Part shown: in pieces, positions 30,419-40,679 of the stretch | Numbering within the stretch: position 1 is the stretch's first letter | Layout of the letters: the number at the start of each line of letters is the position of its first letter | Assembly (NCBI GenBank): GCA_034359265.1 | Contig: CP136893.1 | Span: 44,899,501 to 44,963,500, forward strand | Length of the DNA: 64,000 nt | Source of the DNA: Canna indica | Lineage: Eukaryota > Streptophyta > Magnoliopsida > Zingiberales > Cannaceae | Direction: 5' to 3' | The notes under the pieces: generated by a model | The model's input: only the letters and a program-made list of their open reading frames with translations | Database searches by the model: none | Told to the model about the DNA's origin: nothing | Translations under genes and position numbers: made by a program

Positions 30419-30715
30419 CTTCGTCTTCAGCAACGGCTATCAGCGACGGCCGCTCAAGCCGTTGCTATTTGCAACGGCATTCTTACGGCCGCTCGAGCCG
30501 TTGCAGAAAACTGTATCTGCAACGGCTTTCTAACGGAAAACTGAGCCGTTGCTGATTATTTTAATTATCAGCAACGACTTTCGGACGGAACGGTGAGCCG
30601 TTGCTGATATTTTAATTATCAGCAACGGCTTTCTAACGGATAAGTGAGCCGTTGCTGATGATAACTTATCAGCAACGGCGTTCTAACGGGCGAGTGCGCC
30701 GTTGCTGATAAGTTT
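30419..30715 (+). repeat. CACTA-1 5' subterminal hairpin array
   Basis: About ten alternating CAGCAACGGC and GCCGTTGCTG motifs, arranged as paired inverted repeats. Typical units have an arm ATCAGCAACGGC and a partner GCCGTTGCTGAT about 15-20 bp apart, tandemly repeated (for example 30552-30608, 30617-30657 and 30669-30708). Confidence 0.88.
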
Positions 30716-31101
30716 ATATAGGGCACGCTCTCGCGCCCGACCCTTCTTCCTCCCGCTGCTGCCGCCGCCGCTCCTGCCGACGCCACTCACCGCCGCTGCT
30801 GCCGCTGCTTCCGACTTGTTCACGTATGTCTCCTCCCTACGGCCGTCTCTTCCCTGCGGCCGGCAGGAATCACCCAACCGAAACCCTATTTCTAGGGTTT
30901 CGGCCGGCGGCGGTCGGCCGATGGCCGCCGCCGGACCTTCTGCAGTGGCCGGACAGTGTGTCCGGCCACTGTACATCGGCGCCGGAGGGTGGACTCCGGC
31001 GCCGGAATATATATATATATATTATTGTTTTGAAATTGTTAATTAATTATTTTATAATTGTTAATTAATTGTTTAGATTAATTATTACGGTTTAGATTAA
31101 T

Positions 31102-31363
31102 TTCGGACGCGCGCCGGAATCGTCCACTTCGGACGCGCGTCGGAATCGTCCACTTCGGACGCGCGCCGGTATCGTCCAATTCGGACTCGCGCCGGAATCG
31201 TCCACTTCGGACGCGCGCCGGTATCGTCCAATTCGGACTCGCGCCGGAATCGTCCACTTCGGACGCGCGCCGGAATCGTGCAATTCGGACTCGTGCCGGA
31301 ATCGTCCACTTCGGACTCGCGCCGGAATCGTCCACTTCGGACGCGCCCCGAAATCGTCCAATA
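31102..31363. repeat. 26-bp tandem array in CACTA-1 (10 units)
   Basis: Unit start CGGAC recurs at 31104, 31130, 31156, 31182, 31208, 31234, 31260, 31286, 31312 and 31338, exactly 26 bp apart. Each unit has short self-complementary ends, GGACG and CGTCC. Because 26 is not a multiple of 3 and the unit has no stop on the minus strand, all three minus frames stay open with a 26-residue period. I treat those frames as artefacts. Confidence 0.93.
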
Positions 31364-31503
31364 TGGACTCGAACTGTCTCGAAACATTTAGAAAATAATC
31401 ATCCTCCGACAAGTTGATATGTTTCACGTACGCATCGACGATCGTGGTTAAATATATCTCTACTATTTATACAATAATCTGATTATATGTCTGTTCGACA
31501 GAT

Positions 31504-33039
31504 ATGTCTGGTCGTGGTTATCGACGCAGGAGAGTTTCAGAGTCTCCGATCGGTGAGACTCCAGCACTTACTCATACTGCTGATCCACCTGTTGCTGATC
31601 CTCATTCCGATGATACTGCCGAGGCTAGTACATCCAGACGTAGGCGGCCACGCGGGTCGAACAGGTGGTAGCCTCCACCAGCCACAGAGTCACGTAGATT
31701 GATTAGCGTGATTGGGGAGCGGTAATATATCATGAATTATGAATCATTACAAATTCATTATATCATAATATAATATTAAAATTTATTTTTGTTGTGCAGG
31801 TTCGAGCAAGAAGAAGTGCCGAGGAGCATTTCTTCTACTATTCGACGATACATGCACGGGGCATGGCCTACGTGGTCTCACGTGCCTAGCGAGCACGTCG
31901 ACATGTTATGGCGCGAGTTTGAGGCACGTATTATTATTATTTTTTACATGCATGATGATATATTAATATTGGTTCTGATATTATTATTTTGCAGGCTCGC
32001 TATACATGGGCCGAGGACCAGAGGCCCTTCATTTACGCTGCCTGGGAGGCTATTTCCCGGGCAAGGTACAACGGGCAGCTGGGGCAGGCTCGGTCCCAAG
32101 CGATGGCCCGAGCTGGGACCACTAACATCGCGGAGACTCGGGGATACGGCCCCAGTTGGATTACTCCGGATATATGGGACCAGCTCGTGGGGATATGGTC
32201 GACGGATCGATGGCAGGAGCTTTCTCGGAATGCAGCTAGAAATCGCATGTCGGGAGGAGCAGCGCGTCACACCGACGGCTCTGTTGCATTTGCAGTGCAC
32301 GCAAACCGTATGGTAAGTATATCTTTTAATTATATATTTTATTTGTTATTATGTGTACTAATTAATGTATTTGTTTTGTAAATGTAGACGACGGTGTCGG
32401 ATGACGGGAGTGTCCAGCGACCCTCCCCGATGGCGGTGTTTGAGCGGACTCACCGTCGAGCACATGGGACGGGGGAGTACATCCACAACCGCGCTGCATA
32501 CATTATGGTAATTATATATTTGTTTAAATTATTCATTATATATTTATAATTTAAGTTTTATGATAAATATTAAACAAAAAATCAAACTCGAGTAGGAGAC
32601 CTACAGCCAGACGGTGGTGCAGCGCGGGGGTACCCCCGAGGACTTTGACGCAGCATCGTGGGTCGAGGCCGCAGGTGGCTGGGACCATGGCCGCGTATAT
32701 GGCTTCGCAGATAGTGGTCATGCGCGAGCCATACTAGGGCCACTTGGGGCACCGACCCCTCCGGTCGCTGGTGAGCGGCCGTCCACCTCTAGATCCAGTT
32801 ATGATCATAGTAATAGGATAAGGACACTAGAGGAGACGGTCGCGCGTCAGACTGAGATGATGGAGCGTCAGAGTCAGACGATGGCGAATATAGAAGCTAT
32901 GCTACGCAACTTGTCAGGTCATCCCGAACCAGTCATCTCTTCGGCATCATCTAATCCATCGTCCTCGAGTCAGTCCACGCCGGTGTACACTCAAGCGCTC
33001 CAGACCCCGCCATATAATCCAGACCATCCTCCATCTTGA
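31504..33039 (+). pseudogene. TNPA/Transposase_24-like gene of CACTA-1 (one nonsense codon)
   Basis: Five exons inferred by comparison with CACTA-2: 31504-31721, 31800-31923, 31995-32312, 32388-32507 and 32596-33039. The product starts MSGRGYRRRR, an Arg-rich N-terminus, and continues RFEQEEVPRSISSTIRRYM, YTWAEDQRPFIYAAWE, GGAARHTDGSVAF, VFERTHRRAHGTGEY and a C-terminal coiled coil. That matches the plant CACTA second protein (Ptta/En/Spm, Transposase_24 type), which in En/Spm binds the subterminal repeats. Exon 1 has TAG at 31669-31671 where CACTA-2 has CAG, so this copy is dead unless translation restarts. Exon 5 is slightly longer than in CACTA-2. Confidence 0.85.
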
Positions 33040-33339
33040 TCGTGAGATTTTTTGTTTGGATATTGAACTTGTTTAACTTATTTTGTTTGGATATTGATAC
33101 TTCAATTTTGCATTTGAATTGTTTTTATACTATCGTGGATAATTATCAATATAAGTATAATTGTTTTGATGTATATATGTTGGTGTGTTTGTGATGTGTG
33201 AATGAATGTGTATGAGGTGTTTGTGATGTGTGAATGAATGTGTGTATGAGGGTATGGGTGTGTGAGTTATGTATCAGATAAATGTATCAATGTATCAATG
33301 GAAATTTGAAATTTTCAAATTTTCTGGTTGCAGGTATAC

Positions 33340-33730
33340 GTTATCAGCAACGGCGTTCCCACGGCCGTCCGTGGGAACGCCGTTGCTAAAAGTGTATCGA
33401 AAGCCGTTGCTGATGACCTACAGCAACGGCTTAGCGACGGAGTTTTACTAACGGCGTTGCTACGGACTCAGCGGCCGTTGCTATTAATGTTATCAGCAAC
33501 GGCTCCGGGTCTGTTGCAAACCCGTTGCTGATAATAGTTTTAGCGACGGCCCGAGCGGCCGTTGCTGATAATGTTTTGAGCGACGGCCCGAGCGGCCGTT
33601 GCTGATCCGTTGCGAAATCATCAGCAACGCGACTTTCTGTCACGGCGCTATTACAACGGCTCAGCCGTTGCTGATGCGCTTCAGCAACGGCTCAGCAACG
33701 GCATCAGCCGTTGCTGATGACCATTTTTCT
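33340..33730 (+). repeat. CACTA-1 3' subterminal hairpin array
   Basis: About 15 GCAACGG/CCGTTGC motifs in alternating orientation up to 8 bp from the 3' terminus, including variants AGCGACGGCCCGAGCGGCC (33541-33600). Spacing and arrangement mirror the 5' array and the CACTA-2 3' array. Confidence 0.88.
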
Positions 33731-33737
33731 AGTAGTG

Positions 33738-34086
33738 ACTTTCAACTACCAAAGCGGAATACAACGCCGCGGCTAGTTGTTGTGCACAAGTTCTTTGGAT
33801 GAAGCAAACCCTTTTAGATTATGGACTTAGGTATTCATGCATACCTATATATTGTGATAACACTAGTGCAATTAATTTAATCAAAAATCCGGTTCTACAC
33901 TCTAGGACTAAACATATTGTTCTAAGACATCATTTTGTTAAAGACAATGTAGCTAAGGGTAATATATCCGTAGAATTTATACCCACCAATAAACAATTTG
34001 CGGACATATTTACAAAACCCTTGAATAAAGAGAGCTTTACAAACTTAAGGAAGCAATTAAGAATTTGCAATTTGCTATATGCCTAA
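33738..34086 (+). pseudogene. pol: RNase H of copia-4, second part
   Basis: Resumes directly after CACTA-1 with STTKAEYNAAASCCAQVLWMKQTLLDYG, where the catalytic Glu of the usual TEAEY motif is Lys. It continues with CDNTSAINLIKNP, SRTKHIVLRHHF and ADIFTKPLNKESFTNL, ending at 34086. After removing CACTA-1 and one ACT the frame matches the first half, confirming the split. Confidence 0.88.
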
Positions 34087-34516
34087 GTTTTTAAAATTTG
34101 CTTGTCTTTTTAAAAATTGGTTTTTATGTCGTATCATCACACTCATGTAATGCCTTGTAGTGAAGCTTTGTGACTTATCGATGTTTGCCTTCTATATGCT
34201 TACATTGGTAGGGAGGACTATAGTGGTAGATGATACTTGGTTTTATGGATTCCTCGGTTTTCTAGATGAAACTCATTAATAGTACATTGGTTCTTGCCCT
34301 TTTTGATTGATGTCAAAAAGGGGAGAAAAGACTTGGTCATATTTGTTTTATGACACATATAGATAGGGAGAGTCATAAGTTGGATATGCATGTTGATAGG
34401 GGGAGCATATGTTAGTTTATGTTAGTTTTCTATATGGCTTATCAAGAACTCACAAATGAATACTTAGAATTGATAAAATTTCATATTTTGTTTGTCATCA
34501 TCAAAAAGGGGGAGAT
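34087..34516 (+). other. Copia-4 3' untranslated region with polypurine tract
   Basis: No open frame and no envelope-like gene. Two purine tracts are present, around 34316-34325 and AAAAAGGGGGAGAT just before the 3' LTR (34505-34516). The second is the plus-strand primer. Confidence 0.85.
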
Positions 34517-35677
34517 TGTTGGCCCAAGGATTGCCCTTTGGCTTTGATCTCTACTTTGATGATACCAAACATGAAACTAATGTATTTGTGTAGTTTTGAG
34601 TTCAGGTTGATGTTGTGATATGCGTGCAAACTTCATTCGGGAAACTACCAAAAAATGTCAAAAATGGTTCCGATGATGATTGCGTAGAAAATCTAGGATT
34701 AGACATAGAAATCATGTAATATGACCCTAGGAATACATCCCAAACTTGATTGTAATATTACCCAAGTCAAAACTCAGAAACGAAACCCGAAAATGAAGTT
34801 CACGAGAAGAAATCAGCAAGGAAAGGCTGATTCCCATATTTGGTCGACCATACGGTCGACCGAATGGAGCCCAGAAGGCACAGAGGGCTCTGGTCACTGG
34901 GGTGGTCGATCGGTTGGTCGACCGGCCTTTGACCGAACCAACGACCAAGTGGCGCCAATGGACAGAAAAATGCTTGTTGGGTGCCCTAGCCGAGTGAGGG
35001 GTTATAAATACCCCTCACCAACCTTCATTTAATCTTCTTAATCATTCACTAAGCATTTTCAAGAGAGATTTGAGCCTTCCTAAGTGGATTTCAACGCGCA
35101 AGCTTGATGATCATTCATCTACTCGAAGTGTTCTTCCCGCCTTGATTCCGACTTCGATTCACACTCTACGACTTGAGGAGTTGGAGGATTTGAAGGCTAA
35201 GCAAGGAGCACTCTTGTTTGGTTTATTCTTTTGCTCCTTTAGAACTTGTTTTCTTTGTTGGTAAACAAGGTTTTCATTGATAGCTTGTAAGGTGCGCTAG
35301 GTAAACATCTTAGGTTTCACTATGTAGATTTGTGTTTTGCCTAGGTGAATAGGGTTGAGGCTTTCTCAAAGGTTTGAGAAGTGAGTCCTCATTTGTATTC
35401 AAAGGGAAACACTTAATCTATAAAAGAGTTGGTTAGAAATCCTTGGTGTGGATCCAAGGTAGTAGAGTAGGCGGTTGGCCGAGCCACTATAATTACTTGT
35501 GTTTGTATTGTCTTGATTTCTTGCTCTTAATTGATATTCATACTTGCCAAAGCATCTAAATTAGTCGCACGTAGATTTGGTTTCATTCGGGTTTTGAGTT
35601 AAAAAGGAATCGAATTGAACATAGTTTTAACCCAACACTATTCAACGCCCCATTATAGTGTGGATATTTGAACAACA
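34517..35677 (+). repeat. 3' LTR of copia-4
   Basis: Starts TGTTGGCCCAAGG and ends TTGAACAACA; nearly the same length as the 5' LTR (1161 and 1162 bp). It repeats the palindrome cluster (34840-34930), the TATA inverted repeat (34994-35018) and the hairpin module (35441-35459). Confidence 0.92.
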
Positions 35678-35682
35678 TGTGG

Positions 35683-35868
35683 GACTCAACCTTCTTTAGC
35701 TTATTAAGGAGCTTGGGAAGTGAGACATCCAGCTTGTTCATGTGGTAGTTGATAATAAACTGTGAAAATGACCCTGGGAAGGATTGAAGTATTAAGTCCT
35801 AACTTAGCCCATTATCAATGCTTACGCCCAATTTCTGTAGCGTGTCTTTAGCGTGTTCACATATGGTA
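35683..35868 (-). pseudogene. gag: Copia-3 gag fragment
   Basis: Minus strand. ICEHAKDTLQKLGVSIDNGL, then LPGSFSQFIINYHMNKLDV and LPKLLNKLKKVESH appear across stops and shifts, typical of the gag middle of TNT1-94-like elements. It continues in sense into the gag tail at 24837 once copia-4 is removed. The N-terminal part of gag and the 5' LTR of copia-3 are not present to the right. Confidence 0.8.
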
Positions 35869-36529
35869 CATCCTAGTCACGAGATCGAGTTGAACTTGCG
35901 CGCCAGTGGCGGTACGTATTTTTATTTTTAGTTGATTATTTATATGATTAATTGTGTGGTTATTGCGTTCTTACTTCTAGAAATGTAGACACGTAATGAT
36001 GTTTTATTTATTTATTGTATGTTTTCTTGATAGTCAATTGGCAATGTAGTAAGAGTGATTTCGGAATTTAATTTCCTTGGTAGAACATTCTTTTGTTTGG
36101 CCGACCCGTATAAGGGGAAGGCTTGAACAGATATTTTTGTTATCTTTAATTTGAGTGGTTTTCCCTAGTTGAAATTTGTTAAAGGAAAGAAAAAGTGGGA
36201 AATTTGGTAGGATAAATGCTTATAGGTATTCTAGCTATCTAGGAATGATTGTTATGCACTTTGACAGAGCTCGGAGATCGAGGTGTCATCTGGTCGGTGC
36301 GAACTATCAAGGTTAGTGCATGGTGGGCATGTACAAAATCGATACCAATTTCAGCAAGTTCCGAGTGGATACTAGAGTTGGGTAGTTGGCTTTTGGGCTA
36401 ACCAAAATTGTCCATTACTGCTCATAGTAGGTTTTTATAACTAGTAGTGGTTTTGGAGCATTGGGTTGTGAATAGGAGGTTGTTGGTGAGGGAACTCGAT
36501 CACCGGATGGCTGGGCGATGGGGCGGTAT
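35869..36529. other. Unassigned non-coding stretch
   Basis: I see no convincing open frame, terminal repeat or match to the other elements here. It lies between the copia-3 gag fragment and a chromovirus pol fragment and is probably leftover retrotransposon sequence, but that is a guess from position only. Confidence 0.4.
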
Positions 36530-37005
36530 TGTTTGTGTTCTACTCGGGTGATTTGGTAGCGCATCCTCGCGTTCAGTCTACCCTGATTGTCATGCTCCGT
36601 TCAACCCAGGGAGAAGATGCTTTCGGTGCTTCGACCAGGAATTAGCAGAGAGGGAAGTATAGTACTTGTACCTTTTTGATGCCGAGGTGAACTTCTTTCT
36701 TTCATCTCAAAATTCGAGGACGAATTTTCTTTAAGGAGGGAGAGAATTGTAATACCCAAAATCTTAATAATAATATTTTATTCTTGAGCGGGGGATTGTG
36801 GACCCTAGTTAGCGCGGATTGGCGGAAAGCTTCGGGATTACACCCGAGTAAACATTTAATGTAGAAAAATTAACCGAAATTTTATTTGCCCTATCTCTGT
36901 GAATTAGCATGCTAGGATGATAGAGGGTCTCGAGGCGAATTTAGCGGTGCAATCGGATCTCGAATCGGAGTTAGAACGGGTGAGTTATGGGATGTTTAAG
37001 TCGAA
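36530..37005 (+). pseudogene. Chromovirus 3'-end fragment (pol scrap, polypurine tract, LTR start)
   Basis: Plus strand. VAHPRVQSTL and TQGEDAF (about 36555-36635) match the RNase H-integrase linker of chromovirus B ([23 protein letters not shown]). A deletion then joins to EDEFSLRRE-type tail sequence, the purine tract AAGGAGGGAGAG (36737-36750) and an LTR start TGTAATACCC at 36754. The LTR is cut at about 37005 where Tat integrase sequence begins. Confidence 0.7.
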
Positions 37006-37174
37006 AAATATGTGACAAATGTCATAAGATTCTCCGGAGTCTCACAACTACACCACGAGCTGCTACACAGCTCGGACACCAGCTGGTCTTTCTACAAGTG
37101 GGGCATCGACCTCCTCGGCCCATTCCCCCAAGCACCAAGCAGATTAAGTTCATGGTCGTGGCGATCAACTACAT
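37006..37174 (+). pseudogene. pol: Tat integrase, N-terminal piece
   Basis: CDKCH-type zinc finger residues followed by FSGVSQLHHELLHSSDTSWS and FYKWGIDLLGPFPQAPS, the start of the integrase core with the first catalytic Asp. VVAINYM then runs up to the hAT-like insertion. A frameshift is needed between the finger and the core. The last eight bases, AACTACAT, are the left target duplication. Confidence 0.8.
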
Positions 37175-37285
37175 GTAGGGGTGGCAATTTTATCAGCATC
37201 CGCTAACTAATAACCGCATCCGCATCGTATCTGATCCATATCTGTAAGTAAAAACAGATATGGATACAAATACATATTTAGAAAA

Positions 37286-39204
37286 TGTAAGAGCCAAGGT
37301 TTCTTAATATGGAACTTATTTTGGTGCAGCGCACCAGATCGGGAGCTAGTCAAGTCGAGTCGCGAAGTCACCGCGAGTAGAAGGAAAAATTTACGTTATA
37401 TGAATTTTTTGCTAAGTATTCCTTTTCCTCGTGATCATGAAATGATTTAGTAGAGTCGGATCTGAAATCGCGTTCGCGGATCGAGTCGGGATTCAAATCG
37501 AGCTCGAATTGAGTCGAGTAGGGGCTAGTTAATTTAGAGGGGCAAATTGGTCAAAGGTAAATGAGGGAATTAAACCCTCACCCCTTTAGCAGCCGTGCGG
37601 ATCAAGCATTGGAGCCGCACGCAGCCCGAGAAGAAAGGGGAGAGAGGGAGAGATTTGAGGTCGGCGCCGGATTCGTGCCGCCGTCGAAAAAATCGAGATC
37701 ATCGTCGCTCGTCCAATTTTTCCCTTAGATCAAGGTGAGTGGACCGAACTTGGTCATGTAGGGTAGGCAAGTAGCTGACCCAAGGTTTTAAGGGTTTTCC
37801 CGATTTCTCGAGTAATTCCGTCGATTCACCGATGTTTCTTCGAAGATTCGATCGAAATGTTATGTACATTGTTGATATGATGTTTTCTAGTCATTTTCTT
37901 GATGACTAGGGCCGACCACATGAAGGGAAAAAGGGGGAAGGTCATGTCAAAATTTTTCCCAATTTCCTAGAGTGGTCGGAAGCCCTCGGATTCAGTTTCT
38001 CTCGCGATTGATGACTTGATTCCTCTCGACCATGGCCAAGAACCTTTTTCCCTTACCCTGGTTGCTCTCGACCGAGCATGAGCAGCCTTGGGTAGACTCG
38101 ACCGAGTAGGTGCGGAATGGGGAAAAGGGCTCGAGATGTTTCACATTTACATATATGGTATTAAATCCTTGATTTCGTATGAATTACTCAATCAATATAT
38201 GAATTTTTAATAGTGATAGATTGAGTATATCATGTTATAAGGAAATGTTCTTGATAGTGTATACATGGTTAGAATTTCGTATGGCATGAAATTTAGAGAA
38301 AGTTCCTCCATTAATTTACTGGTATTGAATTTTTACCATGTTAGTTCAATTATTATCTTGCTAAAATTTATTAATTAAATGCAAAATTAAATTTCTTTAT
38401 TGTTGCAAACGAGTTGGGTCAGACTAGCTATCCCTATCCGGGTGGGTTCCCGAGACTAGTTGGCCATCCTAGTCGATGGGCTCGGTGATTCTCTCTAACT
38501 TTCCTTGTGTGTTTTATGGGTCGTGCGGTCGGTTACTGTTTTGTGGTGAAGGTCGGGCAGAGCCGAACCACTTATTCTTGAGCAAGTTCTAGTGGTCGAG
38601 TGATGCCTAGCCTGGGAGGGCCGCTATGGCCGGATATATTGCTTACACAGGTAGCCTATAGGCCGGTTGTCATGTCATGACTAGTTTTAGATCCCTAAAC
38701 ATTATAGATTCCTGACTTATGTGCATGTGTGCATGTTATTATGTTGGGGATTTATGTGGAGGTTCAGAAGAACGGTTCACTAAGTTCCTTATGGACTTAC
38801 GGTTTATTTCTTTGTTTTTTGCAGAGCCTGACCATTGAGGTATGGCTTGGAGACATGGTGCAGCTGGAGGGCAAGCAATGGCACAAATCTCGTAGCAGCG
38901 TCCAGTAGTCATAGTCGTGATGTCTAGAGTTGTTTCTTTTACATATACATCGAGTGACGTTTAATTTGAAAACATGTATTTGACTTTTAACTCGAGTTGT
39001 TCTTACTAGTTGGTTTGTTTTTACAACTCTTTTAAAATTGTTCGAAACCTTTTTTTGTAATAAAAGTTTGCGCCGTTGTTCTCCTACTTGTATATTTTCT
39101 GGTTGGTGTGTATTCTCGGTATCTTGCTGTTCAGTGTATGTGGTAGGTTTCAGGGTAGGACATAAACCCTGGCCGATCACGTGACCCTGAGTTGGGGCGT
39201 GACA
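37286..39204 (+). repeat. 5' LTR of chromovirus B (1919 bp)
   Basis: Starts TGTAAGAGCCAAGG and ends GGGGCGTGACA. It has no hairpin array like chromovirus A. A core-promoter region is likely around 37560-37640 by analogy, but I see no clear TATA. The last 40 bp match the ends of the chromovirus A LTRs. Confidence 0.9.
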
Positions 39205-39208
39205 AAGT

Positions 39209-39220
39209 TGGTATCAGAGC
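39209..39220 (+). other. Primer-binding site of chromovirus B
   Basis: TGGTATCAGAGC four bases after the 5' LTR end, complementary to initiator Met-tRNA. Confidence 0.93.
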
Positions 39221-39410
39221 TTTTGGTTAGGTCTTGACTACGACTAGGAGATGGGTACCGTTTGAGACATATGCTAGCATGTCGACATACGGTATAGGTA
39301 TGTTTAGAGATCTGGCAACCACGACTGCACTCACCGCACCATGCGGTTAGTAATTTAAATTATAGTTGAATAAATTGTTTATGTTAACGGGAGAATTGTT
39401 TCTTTTTCTC

Positions 39411-40600
39411 TATGTTAGTGTGGTGGAGACTCATAGTGCTGCACTGAGCGGTAGTGGCTATAATTCGACAGAACGCTGGGGCTGAGGCCGGGGTCGAGGT
39501 TGAGGCCGGGGCTAGCGTAGGGAAAGAGAACAGTCCGAAGAGCAGGGACAAAATTCCGCGGTTGCTCAACTTTAAGCTCAGGTGGCTCAGTTAACAAAGG
39601 TGCTCCTCAGGGAGCAAGAGTTGAGACATCAGATGTAGCAGCAGCAGCCACCGCCGCAGCATGTACCTATGGTTCCGGTGGTACCGGAGGTGGCCGAGAC
39701 AGTAGCACCGGTGATCGGGGTTCTAGGAGCCCCATCTTATGCAGACTTCGTCAAGTTTAGGCCGCTAGTATTGACCGGGACAGATCGACAGGTGGAAATC
39801 ACCGAGTTTCTAGTGAACTCTTACGAGTTGTGTGTGGAACTGGGATGTTCATCAGAGACAGCGGCTCGCATGGTTGGCCTACAGCTAAGGGGACCTGCGA
39901 AGAACTGGTTGCATACCTGGAGAGGTCGTAGAGCAGCAAACGCACCACCTCCCACCTGGGAAGAATTTAGGGCAGCGGTAGTAGAGCAGTACCTGCCGAT
40001 GAGTGTCCACGATAAGCGGGCATGAGATTTTGAGTTGTTGTGTCAGTTTGGAGGCATGTCAGTAGCAGACTATGAAATGGAGTTTACCCGACTTTCTAAG
40101 TACCACCCAACACTGGTAGCTATTGAGACCGCCTGGGTGAAGAGGTTCATCGAGGTATTGAGACCTCAAATAGGCTGGCTTATCCATTACACCGAGGACT
40201 CCACATTTGCTCGTCTGGTGGATGAGGCCTTGCGGAAGGAAGCACTAGTGCAGTCAAAGAGAAATGACGGCCCGCCCAAGAAGAAATTTCGGCCTCAAGG
40301 ATCTAGGGGTCGATTGTTGCATTTAGAGGGGACAATAGCTACCGCAGATCACCAGCAGAGCTGAGGACAGGCTGGTAGCCGGGGCAGTGGGGGCCCAGGG
40401 TCTGGGACATTAAGGCCGGCAGGGTCAGGGGGTGCTGCTCAAAAGTCAGATATGCCGCAGTGTGGTCGTTGTAACCGGAGGCACTAGGGGGCTTGTTTTG
40501 GCCGCGCGGATGCCTACTTTAAATGTGGTCAGTTCGGACACTTTAAGAAAGACTGTCCGGACATAGTGGGCCAGAGATCTGAGCAGTGAAAAGGAAAGGC
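39411..40600 (+). pseudogene. gag: Gag of chromovirus B (broken)
   Basis: The N-terminal Gly/Glu-rich part (39411-39668) contains stops. The open segment 39669-40025 holds the capsid domain (LVNSYELCVELGCSSETAARM, LRGPAKNWLHTWRGRR, VEQYLPMSVHDK), and 40035-40364 continues with MSVADYEMEFTRLSKYHP and VKRFIEVLRPQIGW after a TGA. The zinc knuckle, at 40515-40556, reads YFKCGQFGHFKKDC, with Tyr (TAC 40515-40517) replacing the first Cys. A second Cys pair, CGRCNRRH, precedes it. The same Cys to Tyr change is seen in chromovirus A. Confidence 0.82.
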
Positions 40601-40679
40601 GCCTATGTCAGTAGGGTCAGTGGACCATAGAGGTCAGATGTAGAGCAGGGGACTGCAGGTTAGCCATTCAGAGAGACCG

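Larger units (their letters stand above)
30407..33737 (+). mobile_element. CACTA-1, deletion derivative with a TNPA-like gene
   Basis: Starts CACTACTAGAAA and ends TTTCTAGTAGTG, 12-bp perfect terminal inverted repeats, with a 3-bp target duplication ACT (30404-30406 and 33738-33740). It has subterminal hairpin arrays at both ends, a 26-bp tandem array and a five-exon TNPA/Transposase_24-like gene with a nonsense codon. The TNPD transposase is absent, so it would need a partner element. It is inserted in copia-4 RNase H. Confidence 0.93.
24843..35677 (+). mobile_element. Copia-4, complete SIRE-like Ty1/copia element carrying CACTA-1
   Basis: Plus-strand element with 5' LTR 24843-26004, primer-binding site 26007-26018, gag, protease, integrase, RT, RNase H, polypurine tract and 3' LTR 34517-35677. 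It is flanked by GGTGG (24838-24842) and TGTGG (35678-35682), a 5-bp duplication with one difference. Copia-3 gag sequence continues on both sides, so it inserted into copia-3. The two LTRs differ at roughly one base in eight over the first 150 bp by eye, so the insertion is old. CACTA-1 sits in the RNase H region. Confidence 0.92.

Noticed and set aside
30702..31068. Ala/Ser-rich frame around the CACTA-1 5' region, and the equivalent at 51577-51939
   Set aside because: GC-rich CCGCCGCTGCTGC repeats give alanine runs. The two sister elements differ by indels that shift the frame. More likely a 5' leader or promoter segment.
31078..31427. Overlapping minus-strand frames with RFRRASEVDDSG-type repeats in CACTA-1 (and 52010-52292 in CACTA-2)
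   Set aside because: All three frames are open because a 26-bp unit without stops is repeated, giving a period of 26 residues in every frame. There is no start context or domain, so this is a tandem-repeat artefact.
32033..32300. Minus-strand frames opposite TNPA exon 3 (also 53150-53506)
   Set aside because: Shadow of the conserved sense exon. The sense strand has splice sites and family motifs.
34087..34516. Envelope-like gene downstream of pol, expected for some SIRE elements
   Set aside because: Only ~430 bp without an open frame separate RNase H from the 3' LTR. The same is true for copia-2 and copia-6.
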